Shown: positions 26,872-35,789, counted from the stretch's first letter. The stretch: DNA of 64,000 bases from Fen-1258 sp964449775 (GCA_964449775.1 CAYVBQ010000003.1:62001-126000); one strand, 5' to 3'. Notes: generated by a model not told the origin, from the sequence alone. A program made the numbers and translations.

Positions 26872-27753
26872 ATGAGAGTAACTGAAGGGTCGATGACGGA
26901 TAAGTATTTGTACAATCAGCAGAAAATTTTGAACCGCAAGGCAAAAATTCAAACTCAGATTGCTACAAATACTAAAATTGAAACTCTCTCTGATGATCTC
27001 ATTGGTTCTTTGCAGAGTATAAAGATACAATCACAAATAAAAAAAACAGAGAACTATTTACAGAATGCAGATAGAGTGAATGAATTTATGACTGCATCGC
27101 TGCAATCATTAGATAGTGTTAGTGCCGAAATACAAAAAGTGATGGTTATTGCAGTTGATGCGGCAAATCCACTCAATGTGCAAAACTACGCAACGATGGC
27201 ACAATCCGTTAAGGATTCGTTAAGCTCCATTGTTCAAAGTGTGAATACAAAGCGCAACGATATGTATCTCTTTAGCGGAACAAATTATCAAGCGGAGCCG
27301 GTCGCAATTGATTCCGTTACGGGAAAGGCAATTGTTTCCACGGCGGATTTTTCAGGTGAGGTTAAAATTCAAATATCTCAAAATGCCACGCAGAGAATGA
27401 ACATTCCGGGTTCAAATGTTTTGAACACCGGATTATTCGAATCACTAAACAGTATGATAGATTCGCTTACATCGGGAGTTGCGCCAACTCAAACAGAAAA
27501 GGATAATTTAGATAGTGCTTTCAAAGAACTTTTGAATTTGCAATCGCTTGGTGGTCAGGCAATCAATAGAATGGAAGATATAAACCAAATGTTGTCTAAT
27601 CAGAGAACAAGTCTGGATGAGACATACGCAAAAATTCAAGGAGTTGATATGCCTGCTCTTGCAATGGAATTGCAGAATGAAGAATATTTATTACAAGTTG
27701 CATACAAACTTTTAGCAAACTCATTTCCAAAATCTCTTTTTGATTACTTATGA
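26872..27753 (+). CDS. flgL: FlgL, hook-filament junction protein 2
   Basis: 293 residues, flagellin-like. The N-terminal MRVTEGSMTDKYLYNQQKIL and the C-terminal helix (DMPALAMELQNEEYLLQVAY KL) match the FlgL pattern. MYLFSGTNYQAEPV is the usual mid-protein landmark. It overlaps the first stator gene by four bases (ATGA), so hook-junction and stator genes are co-transcribed. Confidence 0.92.
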   Translation: MRVTEGSMTDKYLYNQQKILNRKAKIQTQIATNTKIETLSDDLIGSLQSIKIQSQIKKTENYLQNADRVNEFMTASLQSLDSVSAEIQKVMVIAVDAANPLNVQNYATMAQSVKDSLSSIVQSVNTKRNDMYLFSGTNYQAEPVAIDSVTGKAIVSTADFSGEVKIQISQNATQRMNIPGSNVLNTGLFESLNSMIDSLTSGVAPTQTEKDNLDSAFKELLNLQSLGGQAINRMEDINQMLSNQRTSLDETYAKIQGVDMPALAMELQNEEYLLQVAYKLLANSFPKSLFDYL

Positions 27754-28529
27754 TAAATAAAACAGGAGCATTTTTTGGATTACTTATTGGTTTGTTCTCC
27801 ATTTTTGGAGCTTTCTTTCTTGAAGGCGGCTCCTTCCAAGCACTGTTTCTTTTTTCATCAATCGTAATTGTGTTCGGTGGTACTTTTTCAGCAATAATCA
27901 TAGGTTTTGGACTGGATAAATTCAAAAACATCACAGCGCTAACTCGTCTTGCATATTTTCCGCGAAAATATGATGTAAGCAAAGTGATTGATACTTTCGT
28001 TGAACTTTCTATAAAGGCTAGAAAGGAAGGATTGCTGTCCATCGAAAAAGATCTAAACAAATTTGAATACTTATTCCCTAGGAAAATGACAAAATTTGTC
28101 CTCGATGGAACAGATGCCAATTCGCTGCAGAGTGTAGCGTATCTTGAATTAAAAGGAATGCAGGAACGACATTATTCAAACATATTCATGTTTACAAAAA
28201 TGGGTGGCTATGCGCCAACAATGGGCATCATCGGAACCGTTATGGGTTTGATTATGACTCTTGCGAATGCCGGTATGGATCCGAATTTATTAATAAAAAA
28301 TATTGCAACCGCATTTATTGCAACGCTGTGGGGGGTATTCAGCGCAAACATTTTATGGCTTCCAGTAGGAGATAGATTAAAAAGATGTCATTCAGAGGAG
28401 AAAAACATGATGGAGATTTCTTTGGAGGGAGTGCTAACACTCCAGAGCGGCGAGATTCCTTCGATAATGAAAGCAAGACTAGTAGGAATGCTTCCGCAAA
28501 GAGAACAACTAAGCAAAATGAGTTCTTAG
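27750..28529 (+). CDS. MotA-family stator subunit, pair 1
   Basis: 259 residues with four membrane helices. The cytoplasmic loop contains KEGLLSIEKDLNKFE, and the helix 3/4 region has GGYAPTMGIIGTVMGLIMTL with the conserved Pro, then ATAFIATLWGVFSANILWLP. This is the type seen in Gram-positive MotA/MotP. It pairs with the overlapping motB-like gene. A second, different pair lies at 30554. Ion choice cannot be read from the sequence with confidence. Confidence 0.9.
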   Translation: MINKTGAFFGLLIGLFSIFGAFFLEGGSFQALFLFSSIVIVFGGTFSAIIIGFGLDKFKNITALTRLAYFPRKYDVSKVIDTFVELSIKARKEGLLSIEKDLNKFEYLFPRKMTKFVLDGTDANSLQSVAYLELKGMQERHYSNIFMFTKMGGYAPTMGIIGTVMGLIMTLANAGMDPNLLIKNIATAFIATLWGVFSANILWLPVGDRLKRCHSEEKNMMEISLEGVLTLQSGEIPSIMKARLVGMLPQREQLSKMSS

Positions 28530-29191
28530 ACTCCGAAGAAAATCCTTTCTCAGAAAGCGGCGACAAAGATCGGTATTTAATTACCTATGCCGACTTGATC
28601 ACCTTGCTTTTGGGATTATTTATCATACTTTATGCAATATCCAATATAGATAGCACAAAGTATAAGGGGTTCGTTGCGGCAATGAGCAGTTATTTTGGGC
28701 ATGAGTCTGTGGTTCCTAGAATGTCCGATTCAAAAATAATTACAAAACCGAAAGATAAATTGAGCGAGGAACTCAATAAATTGATTATTGACAACAATTA
28801 CTCGAATTCGATTCATTTGGAAGAAACGGAAAGAGGAATTACAATTCACATTCTTGATGATATTCTATTTCCACCGGGTAAAGCGGTAATTAATGAATCA
28901 TCAAAATTAGTGTTAAAGAGATTAGCAAAAGTTCTTGTTACAATTCCGAACGATATAAGAATAGAGGGACATACAGATAATGTACCTATTTTTACCGAGC
29001 GTTATCCATCAAATTGGCATCTCTCGGTAGACAGAGCATTGAGTACGGCTTATTACTTGATTAATCAAGAAAATATTCTTCCGGATAAAGTTTCTATTGT
29101 CGGGTACGCTGAATATAGACCGATAGCACCAAACGATTCTCCGGAATTAAGAGCAAAAAATAGAAGAGTAGATTTAGTAATTCTTAAGTGA
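28385..29191 (+). CDS. MotB-family stator subunit, pair 1
   Basis: 268 residues. A hydrophilic N-terminus of about 60 residues precedes a membrane helix with the ion-binding Asp in YLITYADLITLLLGLFIILY. The OmpA-type peptidoglycan-binding domain is at about 150-268 (IRIEGHTDNVPI and SVDRALSTAYYL). The only usable start in frame before the helix is the ATG at 28385, which makes the gene overlap its motA partner by 145 bases in another frame. A rare ATT start close to the helix is the only alternative I see. Confidence 0.87.
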   Translation: MSFRGEKHDGDFFGGSANTPERRDSFDNESKTSRNASAKRTTKQNEFLDSEENPFSESGDKDRYLITYADLITLLLGLFIILYAISNIDSTKYKGFVAAMSSYFGHESVVPRMSDSKIITKPKDKLSEELNKLIIDNNYSNSIHLEETERGITIHILDDILFPPGKAVINESSKLVLKRLAKVLVTIPNDIRIEGHTDNVPIFTERYPSNWHLSVDRALSTAYYLINQENILPDKVSIVGYAEYRPIAPNDSPELRAKNRRVDLVILK

Positions 29192-29197
29192 GTAAAT

Positions 29198-29578
29198 ATG
29201 AAAATCAATACATACCAATTTGGTGAGGTAGAGTTTACCAAAGACAAAATCATTAACTTCAAAAACGGTCTGTTCGGTTTTGAAGAATTGAAAAACTATC
29301 TATTCATAAAGCCGGATGATAGTTTTTTCTACTGGCTTAACTCTATTGAGAATCCGGGTATCGCGTTCCCTTTGATGGGTGTCCGTGTACTTGATGATCA
29401 ATTCCCGCAGGAAGAGAATTTTGAAGCATTTGCAATTGTTACTCTAAACTCTAACCCCCTGAATATGACCGTAAATTTGAAAGCGCCGGTTTATATCAAT
29501 CAAAATGATAAATTAGGAGTCCAAAAAATAGTTGACACGGACAAATATCCGGTTCATTACAATCTTTTTTCAGAGTGA
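29198..29578 (+). CDS. fliW: FliW, CsrA antagonist and flagellin-binding assembly factor
   Basis: 126 residues, canonical length. The family pattern is clear: INTYQFGEVEFTKDKIINFK followed by NGLFGFEELKNYLF, and LTLNSNPLNMTVNLKAPVYI-like sequence (starting VTLNSNPLNM). FliW sequesters flagellin and inhibits CsrA. It is adjacent to csrA, as in Bacillus, and its stop overlaps the region just before the csrA start. Confidence 0.95.
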   Translation: MKINTYQFGEVEFTKDKIINFKNGLFGFEELKNYLFIKPDDSFFYWLNSIENPGIAFPLMGVRVLDDQFPQEENFEAFAIVTLNSNPLNMTVNLKAPVYINQNDKLGVQKIVDTDKYPVHYNLFSE

Positions 29579-29586
29579 AGGTGAGT

Positions 29587-29823
29587 ATGTTAGTATTAAC
29601 ACGAAGAGTAAATGAAGAAATAAAACTTGGTGCGGATATAACCATAAAAATTTTATCTATTTCCGAAAGCCAAATAAAGATCGGAATTGATGCACCCAAA
29701 GATATTCAGATTTACCGAAACGAAGTTTTTGAAAAAGTTAAAGAGAGTACTATCGAAGCATCACGCGCAAGTATTCAAAAAGCAGCCGACTTACTCAAAT
29801 ACAAAATTCATAAGGTTGAATAA
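29587..29823 (+). CDS. csrA: CsrA, RNA-binding translational regulator
   Basis: 78 residues from the ATG at 29587, which gives the standard MLVLTRRVNEEIKLG start and has a GAAGGTGAG site just upstream. A GTG at 29575 would add four residues and is less likely. ITIKILSISESQIKIGIDAP followed by KDIQIYRNEVFEKV completes the family core. The likely target is the flagellin leader, which holds GGA motifs in a hairpin loop and at the ribosome site (48905 and 48933). Confidence 0.95.
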   Translation: MLVLTRRVNEEIKLGADITIKILSISESQIKIGIDAPKDIQIYRNEVFEKVKESTIEASRASIQKAADLLKYKIHKVE

Positions 29824-29827
29824 GAAA

Positions 29828-30544
29828 ATGGAATTCGATCACGAAAAAATTAAGATTCTGGTAATTGATGATTCGGATGTCATCAGAACTTCATTAAAAA
29901 AATTTTTGTTGGAATATGAAATTGAAGTTATAACAAGCAACGATGGCTTGGAAGGATTGCAGCGGGCTATTGAACACAGACCAAGACTGATATTCCTCGA
30001 TTTGATGATGCCAAACCTCGACGGAATTCGTTTACTCAAAGTTATGAAAGTAATGGAGGAGTTGAAACGGATACCGGTTATTGTAATTAGCGGTCATACC
30101 GATAAAGTTAATGTTATTGCAGCAACCGAAGCAGGCGCAGATAAAATTGTATCCAAACCTCTTTCCAAAGAGGTGCTTATTAAAAGTATTAATGAAGTAT
30201 TGGGCAGCAATTTTCTCGGCAGTACTAAAAAGTTCGTTCAACTTTCCAGTTCCGAAAAAGAACAGATGACTAAAGAGTTAAGAAAATATTTTATAAATAG
30301 TCTTGCCAACAAAAGAGAAACTCTTAAACAAGCACTCGAGCATAAAAACAGAGAACTGCTAAGATTAGTTGTTCATGAACTCAAGGGAACGAGCGGAACC
30401 GTTGGCTTCCATAACATTACAGATATATGCCGTGAGATTGAAGAGGTTATAGCTTCATCGGGTAATAGTTGGAGCGGAATTGAACTGAAGTGTAAAACAT
30501 TAATTGAAAGTTTTCAACAAGCTGAATTATCCGTTGCTAAGTAG
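29828..30544 (+). CDS. Response regulator with C-terminal HPt domain
   Basis: 238 residues from the ATG at 29828, four bases after csrA. The receiver domain (about 8-125) has the acidic pair D14/D15, the phospho-acceptor D58 in IFLDLMMPNLDG and Lys in IVSKPLS. An HPt domain follows (about 150-235), with H183 in VVHELKGTSGTVGF. The REC-HPt arrangement suits a phosphorelay intermediate. Possible partners are the PAS kinase at 33936 and the REC-DHp protein at 32582. An upstream in-frame extension into csrA is a shadow. Confidence 0.88.
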   Translation: MEFDHEKIKILVIDDSDVIRTSLKKFLLEYEIEVITSNDGLEGLQRAIEHRPRLIFLDLMMPNLDGIRLLKVMKVMEELKRIPVIVISGHTDKVNVIAATEAGADKIVSKPLSKEVLIKSINEVLGSNFLGSTKKFVQLSSSEKEQMTKELRKYFINSLANKRETLKQALEHKNRELLRLVVHELKGTSGTVGFHNITDICREIEEVIASSGNSWSGIELKCKTLIESFQQAELSVAK

Positions 30545-30553
30545 GAGTTAGGA

Positions 30554-31414
30554 ATGTTCGTTATTATTGGACTCGTAGTTGTTCTTGTCTCGGTAGTCGT
30601 TGGATTTTCAATGGCAGGCGGCAACTTAATTTTGCTGATTCAAATTTCAGAGTTCGTCACAATAGGCGGAGTTGCTATAGGAAGTTTATTAATTGCTTCA
30701 CCATTACCACTGATAAAAAAAATGATTGGTTCCCTAAAGGGAATTTTCAAACATGCAGGTAATTCAAAAGAAGATTATCTGCAAATGATGAAATCATTTT
30801 GCGATCTTTTCCTAATAGCACAAAGAGAGGGTTTGCTTACAATCGAAAAGCATATTGAAGATCCGGATAACAGTACAATTCTTTCAACTAACCAGAAATT
30901 TATTCATGACGCAGTTATGAAAAATTTCTTTTGCGACACAATGAAAGTTATGCTTGCCGGTTCAGTTCCGCCGCATGAGATGGAAGGTTTGATGGATGCG
31001 GAAATTGAAACTTTTGAGAAAGAAAATCGTCCGGTTTACGAAGGTATAAATAGAGTTGGAGACGCATTACCAGGATTAGGCATTGTTGCAGCAGTACTTG
31101 GAATTATTGTTACGATGGGAGCCATTAATCAAGGACCGGAAAAAGTCGGAGAGCACGTTGCAGCTGCATTAGTCGGAACATTTCTTGGTGTATTGCTTTC
31201 TTACGGATTTGTTGGTCCTCTAGCGGCAAATCTTACTCACGCTGTTGAAGTGAGAGCACAAGATTTGATTATAATAAAATCGTTTATACTCGCATACGCA
31301 AAGGGAAATCCTCCTTTCGTGGCGGCAGAGATTGCTAGAAGATCTATTTTTTCCGATGAACGACCATCTTTCCAGGAACTTGAGACGTTTCTAAGAGGGA
31401 AAAAGGATAAATGA
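30554..31414 (+). CDS. motA: MotA-family stator subunit, pair 2
   Basis: 286 residues with four membrane helices. The cytoplasmic loop has REGLLTIEKHIEDPD, and the helix 3/4 signature is GDALPGLGIVAAVLGIIVTM then VGEHVAAALVGTFLGVLLSY, close to the proton-type MotA of proteobacteria. It differs clearly from the first MotA-like protein at 27750. It overlaps the following motB by ATGA. Confidence 0.93.
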   Translation: MFVIIGLVVVLVSVVVGFSMAGGNLILLIQISEFVTIGGVAIGSLLIASPLPLIKKMIGSLKGIFKHAGNSKEDYLQMMKSFCDLFLIAQREGLLTIEKHIEDPDNSTILSTNQKFIHDAVMKNFFCDTMKVMLAGSVPPHEMEGLMDAEIETFEKENRPVYEGINRVGDALPGLGIVAAVLGIIVTMGAINQGPEKVGEHVAAALVGTFLGVLLSYGFVGPLAANLTHAVEVRAQDLIIIKSFILAYAKGNPPFVAAEIARRSIFSDERPSFQELETFLRGKKDK

Positions 31415-32178
31415 GCGAACTTGGAAACGAAGCAGTCCCTATAATAAAAAAGATTAAAAAGTCGCACGGCGGTCATCATGGCGGGGCTTGGAAGGTTGCT
31501 TATGCCGACTTTGTTACAGCGATGATGGCTCTTTTTATTGTTCTCTGGATATTAGGTCAAAAACCGGAGGTGAAAGAAGCAGTTTCTTCTTACTTCAAAG
31601 ACCCGGTTGGATTCTCCAGCAAAAGTAAAATTATTATTGAAGGAAAGGTAAATCCAATTCCGGGAATGAATGCACAAGATGATGCAGAGAAGCATGAAAT
31701 GGAAAAAGCTGAATTAGAAAAGATAGGTGAAAAATTAGTTGAAGAATTAAAATCCGATACTGATTTGCTGAAACTTGCCGACCAGGTTAAGATTGAAGTA
31801 GTGAAAGAAGGTTTACGGATTGAACTGACGGATTCTGAAAGTGATGTTTTCTTCGAAATAGGTACATCGGATTTGAAGAAAGACGCAAAGAAACTGCTTC
31901 AAAAGATTGGAACAGAAATTTCGAAAATGCCAAATAAAATTATTGTGGAGGGGCACACCGATTCCAGGCAGTTTAATAATATTGGTACGGGTTATACAAA
32001 CTTTGAATTGAGCTCGGCTCGCGCTCTTGCCGCCAAGAGGGCTTTAGTTACAGGCGGTTTGCATGAAAGACAAATTGACGAAGTGCGCGGTTATGCAGAT
32101 ACACGTCTTAGAAATGAAGAAAATCCGCTAAGTTCCGTGAACAGAAGAATAAGTATTACCGTAAAGTTTAATAAATGA
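31411..32178 (+). CDS. motB: MotB-family stator subunit, pair 2
   Basis: 255 residues. The N-terminal GGHHGGAWKVAYADFVTAMM and ALFIVLWILG hold the conserved Asp and resemble proton-type MotB. The OmpA-like domain is at about 130-255 (IIVEGHTDSRQFNNIGTGYT, NFELSSARALAAKRAL and VNRRISITVKF). It is the partner of the overlapping motA. Two stator types in one cluster suggest use of different ions or loads. Confidence 0.93.
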   Translation: MSELGNEAVPIIKKIKKSHGGHHGGAWKVAYADFVTAMMALFIVLWILGQKPEVKEAVSSYFKDPVGFSSKSKIIIEGKVNPIPGMNAQDDAEKHEMEKAELEKIGEKLVEELKSDTDLLKLADQVKIEVVKEGLRIELTDSESDVFFEIGTSDLKKDAKKLLQKIGTEISKMPNKIIVEGHTDSRQFNNIGTGYTNFELSSARALAAKRALVTGGLHERQIDEVRGYADTRLRNEENPLSSVNRRISITVKFNK

Positions 32179-32585
32179 TGAAATCAGAAAAAAAAATATT
32201 GATAATTGAAGACGATATCTTTCTGCAGGACCTTTATAGAATATTTTTTAAAAAAATAGGTGCTGCAATTATTCTTACTGAGGATGCAGATGATATTTTG
32301 AAATTAATCAGCGACGGAGAAATCGAGTTAATAATAATGGATATCAATCTGCGGAATACTAATCTATATTCTCAGCGGATTGATGGGATAAAATTTTCAC
32401 GTTACATAAAAGAACATTTTAGCAGTCTTCATATTCCAATTATTCTTGTAACTGCTTATCCATTGGCTAGTTTTGGGAACAATATTCTTGAGGATAGCAT
32501 GGCTGATGATTATCTTATTAAACCAATAACCGATTATAATCAACTCATAGAAAAAATTAACAATTTGATTGGTGTAAATTCATGA
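32175..32585 (+). CDS. Single-domain response regulator
   Basis: 136 residues, a receiver domain with acidic residues E12/D13/D14, phospho-acceptor D56 (IIMDINLRN), VTAY and the conserved Lys in YLIKPI. No output domain is present, as in CheY or Spo0F. Two adjacent ATGs (32175 and 32178) are both possible starts. It overlaps motB upstream and the next regulator downstream by 4 bases each. Confidence 0.87.
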   Translation: MMKSEKKILIIEDDIFLQDLYRIFFKKIGAAIILTEDADDILKLISDGEIELIIMDINLRNTNLYSQRIDGIKFSRYIKEHFSSLHIPIILVTAYPLASFGNNILEDSMADDYLIKPITDYNQLIEKINNLIGVNS

Positions 32586-33235
32586 AAGATTCAGTACTTA
32601 TTGTAGAAGATGAAAAAGATACTCGCTTCATACTCGAGAAGCTTTTATCAAGAAATAATTACGACGTAACTAGTGCTGTAAATGGACAGGAAGCACTGGA
32701 AATTTTAAAAACTTTTTCTCCAAAAGTTATTCTTGCCGATTGGACGATGCCGGTGCTGGATGGCTTGGCTCTTTGCAATATTTTAAAAAACGATGAAAGA
32801 CATAAGCTGATCTACTTCATAATACTAACTGCACGTTCCTCCTTAAAAGATAGAATTATGGGTCTGGATGTTGGTGCAGATGACTTTTTAATCAAACCTG
32901 TCGAAAATCAAGAATTGCTTGCTCGAATTCGTTCAGGTGTAAGAATTTACAATCTTCAGAATGAATTGAGAAGCATTGAACACTCGAAAGCAATAGTAGA
33001 AATGGCATGTACTATTGGTCATAAAATTAATAATCCGTTAAGCAGTTTAGTCTTTTCGATAAAGAACCTTGAAAATGAAATTACACAGCAAGATAAATCA
33101 ACTCACGCAGAAGACTTTGCTTCAGTCAACGAATCTATAGAACGTATTAAAAAATTTGTAAATGAGCTGATTCATTTGAAAAATCCGGAAGTGGTTAATT
33201 ATTTTGAAGAAAACCGGATGATTAAGATAGATTAA
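32582..33235 (+). CDS. Response regulator fused to a DHp domain, no ATPase domain
   Basis: 217 residues. The receiver (about 1-125) has phospho-acceptor D53 (LADWTMPVLDG) and IKPVENQEL. The C-terminal part (about 135-205) is a DHp-type helical hairpin with H147 in CTIGHKINNPLSSLVF, the acceptor motif of histidine kinases. The protein ends before any HATPase domain. It could dimerise and serve as a phospho-transfer station for a kinase in trans. The gene ends just before the sigma-28 promoter at 33238. Confidence 0.82.
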   Translation: MKDSVLIVEDEKDTRFILEKLLSRNNYDVTSAVNGQEALEILKTFSPKVILADWTMPVLDGLALCNILKNDERHKLIYFIILTARSSLKDRIMGLDVGADDFLIKPVENQELLARIRSGVRIYNLQNELRSIEHSKAIVEMACTIGHKINNPLSSLVFSIKNLENEITQQDKSTHAEDFASVNESIERIKKFVNELIHLKNPEVVNYFEENRMIKID

Positions 33236-33237
33236 TG

Positions 33238-33264
33238 TAAAGAAGTTGTCTATTCCTTCGATAA
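33238..33264 (+). promoter_or_regulatory. Sigma-28 promoter for the 33283-37631 cassette
   Basis: TAAAGAAG, 11 bases, then TTCGATAA fits the sigma-28 consensus (TAAAGTTT-N11-GCCGATAA) with exact spacing. It is placed in a 47-base gap between two genes. GGAGG at 33271-33275 precedes the ATG at 33283. The predicted transcript start would fall at the edge of this ribosome site, giving a very short leader. Confidence 0.65.
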
Positions 33265-33282
33265 TAAAGCGGAGGATTAGGC

Positions 33283-33939
33283 ATGTTGGAAAAAATTGTA
33301 AATATTTCAGCCGGTTCAGATTATAAACAATCGTCAAAACCCGGCGCTCGCTCAAAGGCCTCACGCTACTTAAGTGAGTACCATCAAGTTGGGAACGATT
33401 CCATTTCGCTTTCGCCTGCCACAGCTTTTTTATCTGTTATCGGGTGGAAACTCAAAAAAATTCAAATCGATAAGGAAAAAATTCATATCGGATTCTCTTT
33501 TGATAATCTTGATTTTTCAACCGTCATAAATCCAGGTGAACTTTTTCAACTACAAAGGATAGATTACCTCATAAAGTATTCTCTTGATTCCTTTACCGGC
33601 ATGGTAGAAGTGAATCTCAAAATATCTTCCCCGTTGGTTTCAGAAAACTCGAAAAGTATTCAAGTTAAACTTCACTTAACCGAATTAAAGAAATTTTTTA
33701 ATTCGATCATATTATCTTCCGGACATAAACCGCTTGTGTCTTCTGACTCATATGAGGTGCAAAATATTTTTTCAGAAATGGAGCATCTTTTACAAAGCGA
33801 ATTTCACTACATAAATAAAAGTCTGATCGGTTTTTTAGAAAAATTTCTTTCAATCAAAATTAATACGAAACATGAAAATGTTATACTTAATAACAAATTA
33901 GCACTGAATTTTTTGCAGATTATAGAGCCGGGTGTATGA
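33283..33939 (+). CDS. Unknown 218-residue protein, first gene of a sigma-28 cassette
   Basis: I do not recognise a family. The N-terminal ~40 residues are polar and basic. DSISLSPATAFLSVIGWKL follows, then an alternating beta-rich middle (about 55-130) and a helical C-terminus. There is no signal peptide or membrane helix. The strong GGAGG site and sigma-28 promoter suggest good, late-class expression with the filament genes. The stop overlaps the PAS kinase start (ATGA), so the two products probably work together. Confidence 0.7.
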   Translation: MLEKIVNISAGSDYKQSSKPGARSKASRYLSEYHQVGNDSISLSPATAFLSVIGWKLKKIQIDKEKIHIGFSFDNLDFSTVINPGELFQLQRIDYLIKYSLDSFTGMVEVNLKISSPLVSENSKSIQVKLHLTELKKFFNSIILSSGHKPLVSSDSYEVQNIFSEMEHLLQSEFHYINKSLIGFLEKFLSIKINTKHENVILNNKLALNFLQIIEPGV

Positions 33940-35786
33940 ATCATATAGAACATTCTAATTTAAGTACGGTGAATACTAGTTTAGATTTTCAGAATTACAC
34001 CGAGCTTCCGAACAACAACCCGTTGGTTATTGTTGATCCGGAAATGAAAATTGCTTACTGCAACGATGCGTTTAGAAATACGTTTAGTCTGGATATTGGT
34101 GATGATATCTTAAAAATAAATTCGAATCCAGAATTTATTTACCTGTTGATGGGTTTTAGTGAGAGCCGATATAAAAATATTTCGTTAGATATAAATCTTT
34201 CTTCTGATAATGACCAGCTTACAAAAAATTATTCTGTCAGTATCGAACGAGTATTCATACGCTCTGGGCAATATTATGTTCTCACTATTGAATCACTTGT
34301 GCAGAGAAAAAAAATAGAAAACAAAATCAATTCGCTGCATAATGCGCTTGATCACGGAAATGTGCCAATAATAATTCTGGATTCCAGCCATAGAATTACT
34401 TACGCTACACGTTCATTCGAAAAGCTTCTCGTAAAAGAAATTGATAGTATCTACAACAAAGACCTAACGGAAATATTATCTGACACTCTTGACCAAGGTG
34501 AAATTAATAATCTTCAATATTCGCTCGATAATTTTTTAATATGGAAAAGAGTTATCTCCTTCATTAAAAGAACGCCTGTAAATTTTTGGGAATTTACACT
34601 CAATCCTATAATATCTAATGAAGAATCCAAACCGAGCTTTATTTTAATTGCAAATAATCTAACAGAACATATTAATCAAACAAGAGCAATTGAGAGATCC
34701 GAGCGAAAACAAAGACTAATCATCAATAATATTTCCGATCTGCTCTTGATAGTAGAACATATCGGATCCACTGCATTATTTGAAAATGCCAACGATAATT
34801 TTTGTAGAATATTCAGTTTAGATAAGAACAAAATATATTCACTTAAGATTGATGCCTTCATTCCCGGGACATTGGTTGAACATATTTATCAATCAATGAA
34901 ATACCTCGCGCATAATATAGTCCCGTATCATGAATTCAGTTATAAAAATATTGATGGACGTGATTATTCTTGCAAGATTAACAGTATTACAGAACGCGAA
35001 CCCAATTCAACTATTTATATCATAACGATGAAAGACATCACCGATGAAATTCTACATCAAGAACAACTAAAGAGAGCATACCATAAGGAAATACTTCTCA
35101 ATAAAATGAAATCTGACTTTCTTGCAAACATGTCTCATGAAATCCGTACACCATTTAATGCGGTCGTAGGATTTTCGGAAATAGTTGACGAAAGTATTGA
35201 GACCGGCGATATTGATATGCTGCGTGAGCTAATGGATTCAATGAAGGAAGTGCTTGGACGTGCTCTTAACTTGTTCACAAATATTGTCGAGGTTTTTCAA
35301 ATTGAAGCCGGAGAAGTGGAATTGGATAAGGTGGATTTGAACTGTAATCAAGTTGTAAGAAATGTCTACCATAAATTATTTAATGAAGCCAATAAGAAAA
35401 AACTCAATTTCTTTCTAGAAGTGGATGATGAAGAATGCGTAATCGAAGTAGATTGGGTGAAGTTCGAAAAAATAATCCACTCGGTAGTTGATAATTCAAT
35501 CAAATATACTTCACACGGCAGCATTTCTCTCAGCACAAAACATTGGGGTAATCAGATAGAAATTATAGTTGCTGATACGGGTGTTGGTGTTGATCAAGCA
35601 AATATTGAAAGAATGTTAAAACCTTTTGCTCAGGAAGTGGAAGGATATACGCGTCCATTTGAAGGCGCCGGATTGGGCTTAACGCTCGCTTATCAATTAA
35701 CCAAACTTATGGGCGGCAAATTTGTAATGACAAGTGAAAAAAATTGTGGAACAAAAATTTCAGTAATGTTTCCAGCGAGTCAATAA
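33936..35786 (+). CDS. PAS-domain hybrid-type histidine kinase
   Basis: 616 residues without clear membrane helices, so probably cytosolic. Three PAS-like segments are seen at about 22-125, 130-255 and 265-375 (VIVDPEMKIAYCNDAFRNTF in the first; IITMKDITDEILHQEQ ends the third). The DHp has H401 in NMSHEIRTPFNAVVGFSE. The ATPase domain has the N box (DNSIKYT), DTGVGVD and GAGLGLTLAYQL. No receiver domain is attached; stand-alone receivers lie nearby. It is second in the sigma-28 cassette. Confidence 0.9.
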   Translation: MNHIEHSNLSTVNTSLDFQNYTELPNNNPLVIVDPEMKIAYCNDAFRNTFSLDIGDDILKINSNPEFIYLLMGFSESRYKNISLDINLSSDNDQLTKNYSVSIERVFIRSGQYYVLTIESLVQRKKIENKINSLHNALDHGNVPIIILDSSHRITYATRSFEKLLVKEIDSIYNKDLTEILSDTLDQGEINNLQYSLDNFLIWKRVISFIKRTPVNFWEFTLNPIISNEESKPSFILIANNLTEHINQTRAIERSERKQRLIINNISDLLLIVEHIGSTALFENANDNFCRIFSLDKNKIYSLKIDAFIPGTLVEHIYQSMKYLAHNIVPYHEFSYKNIDGRDYSCKINSITEREPNSTIYIITMKDITDEILHQEQLKRAYHKEILLNKMKSDFLANMSHEIRTPFNAVVGFSEIVDESIETGDIDMLRELMDSMKEVLGRALNLFTNIVEVFQIEAGEVELDKVDLNCNQVVRNVYHKLFNEANKKKLNFFLEVDDEECVIEVDWVKFEKIIHSVVDNSIKYTSHGSISLSTKHWGNQIEIIVADTGVGVDQANIERMLKPFAQEVEGYTRPFEGAGLGLTLAYQLTKLMGGKFVMTSEKNCGTKISVMFPASQ

Positions 35787-35789
35787 TTT

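Noticed and set aside
29687..29827. Longer version of the REC-HPt protein starting inside csrA
   Set aside because: The added residues have no receiver similarity, and the ATG at 29828 gives a normal receiver start.
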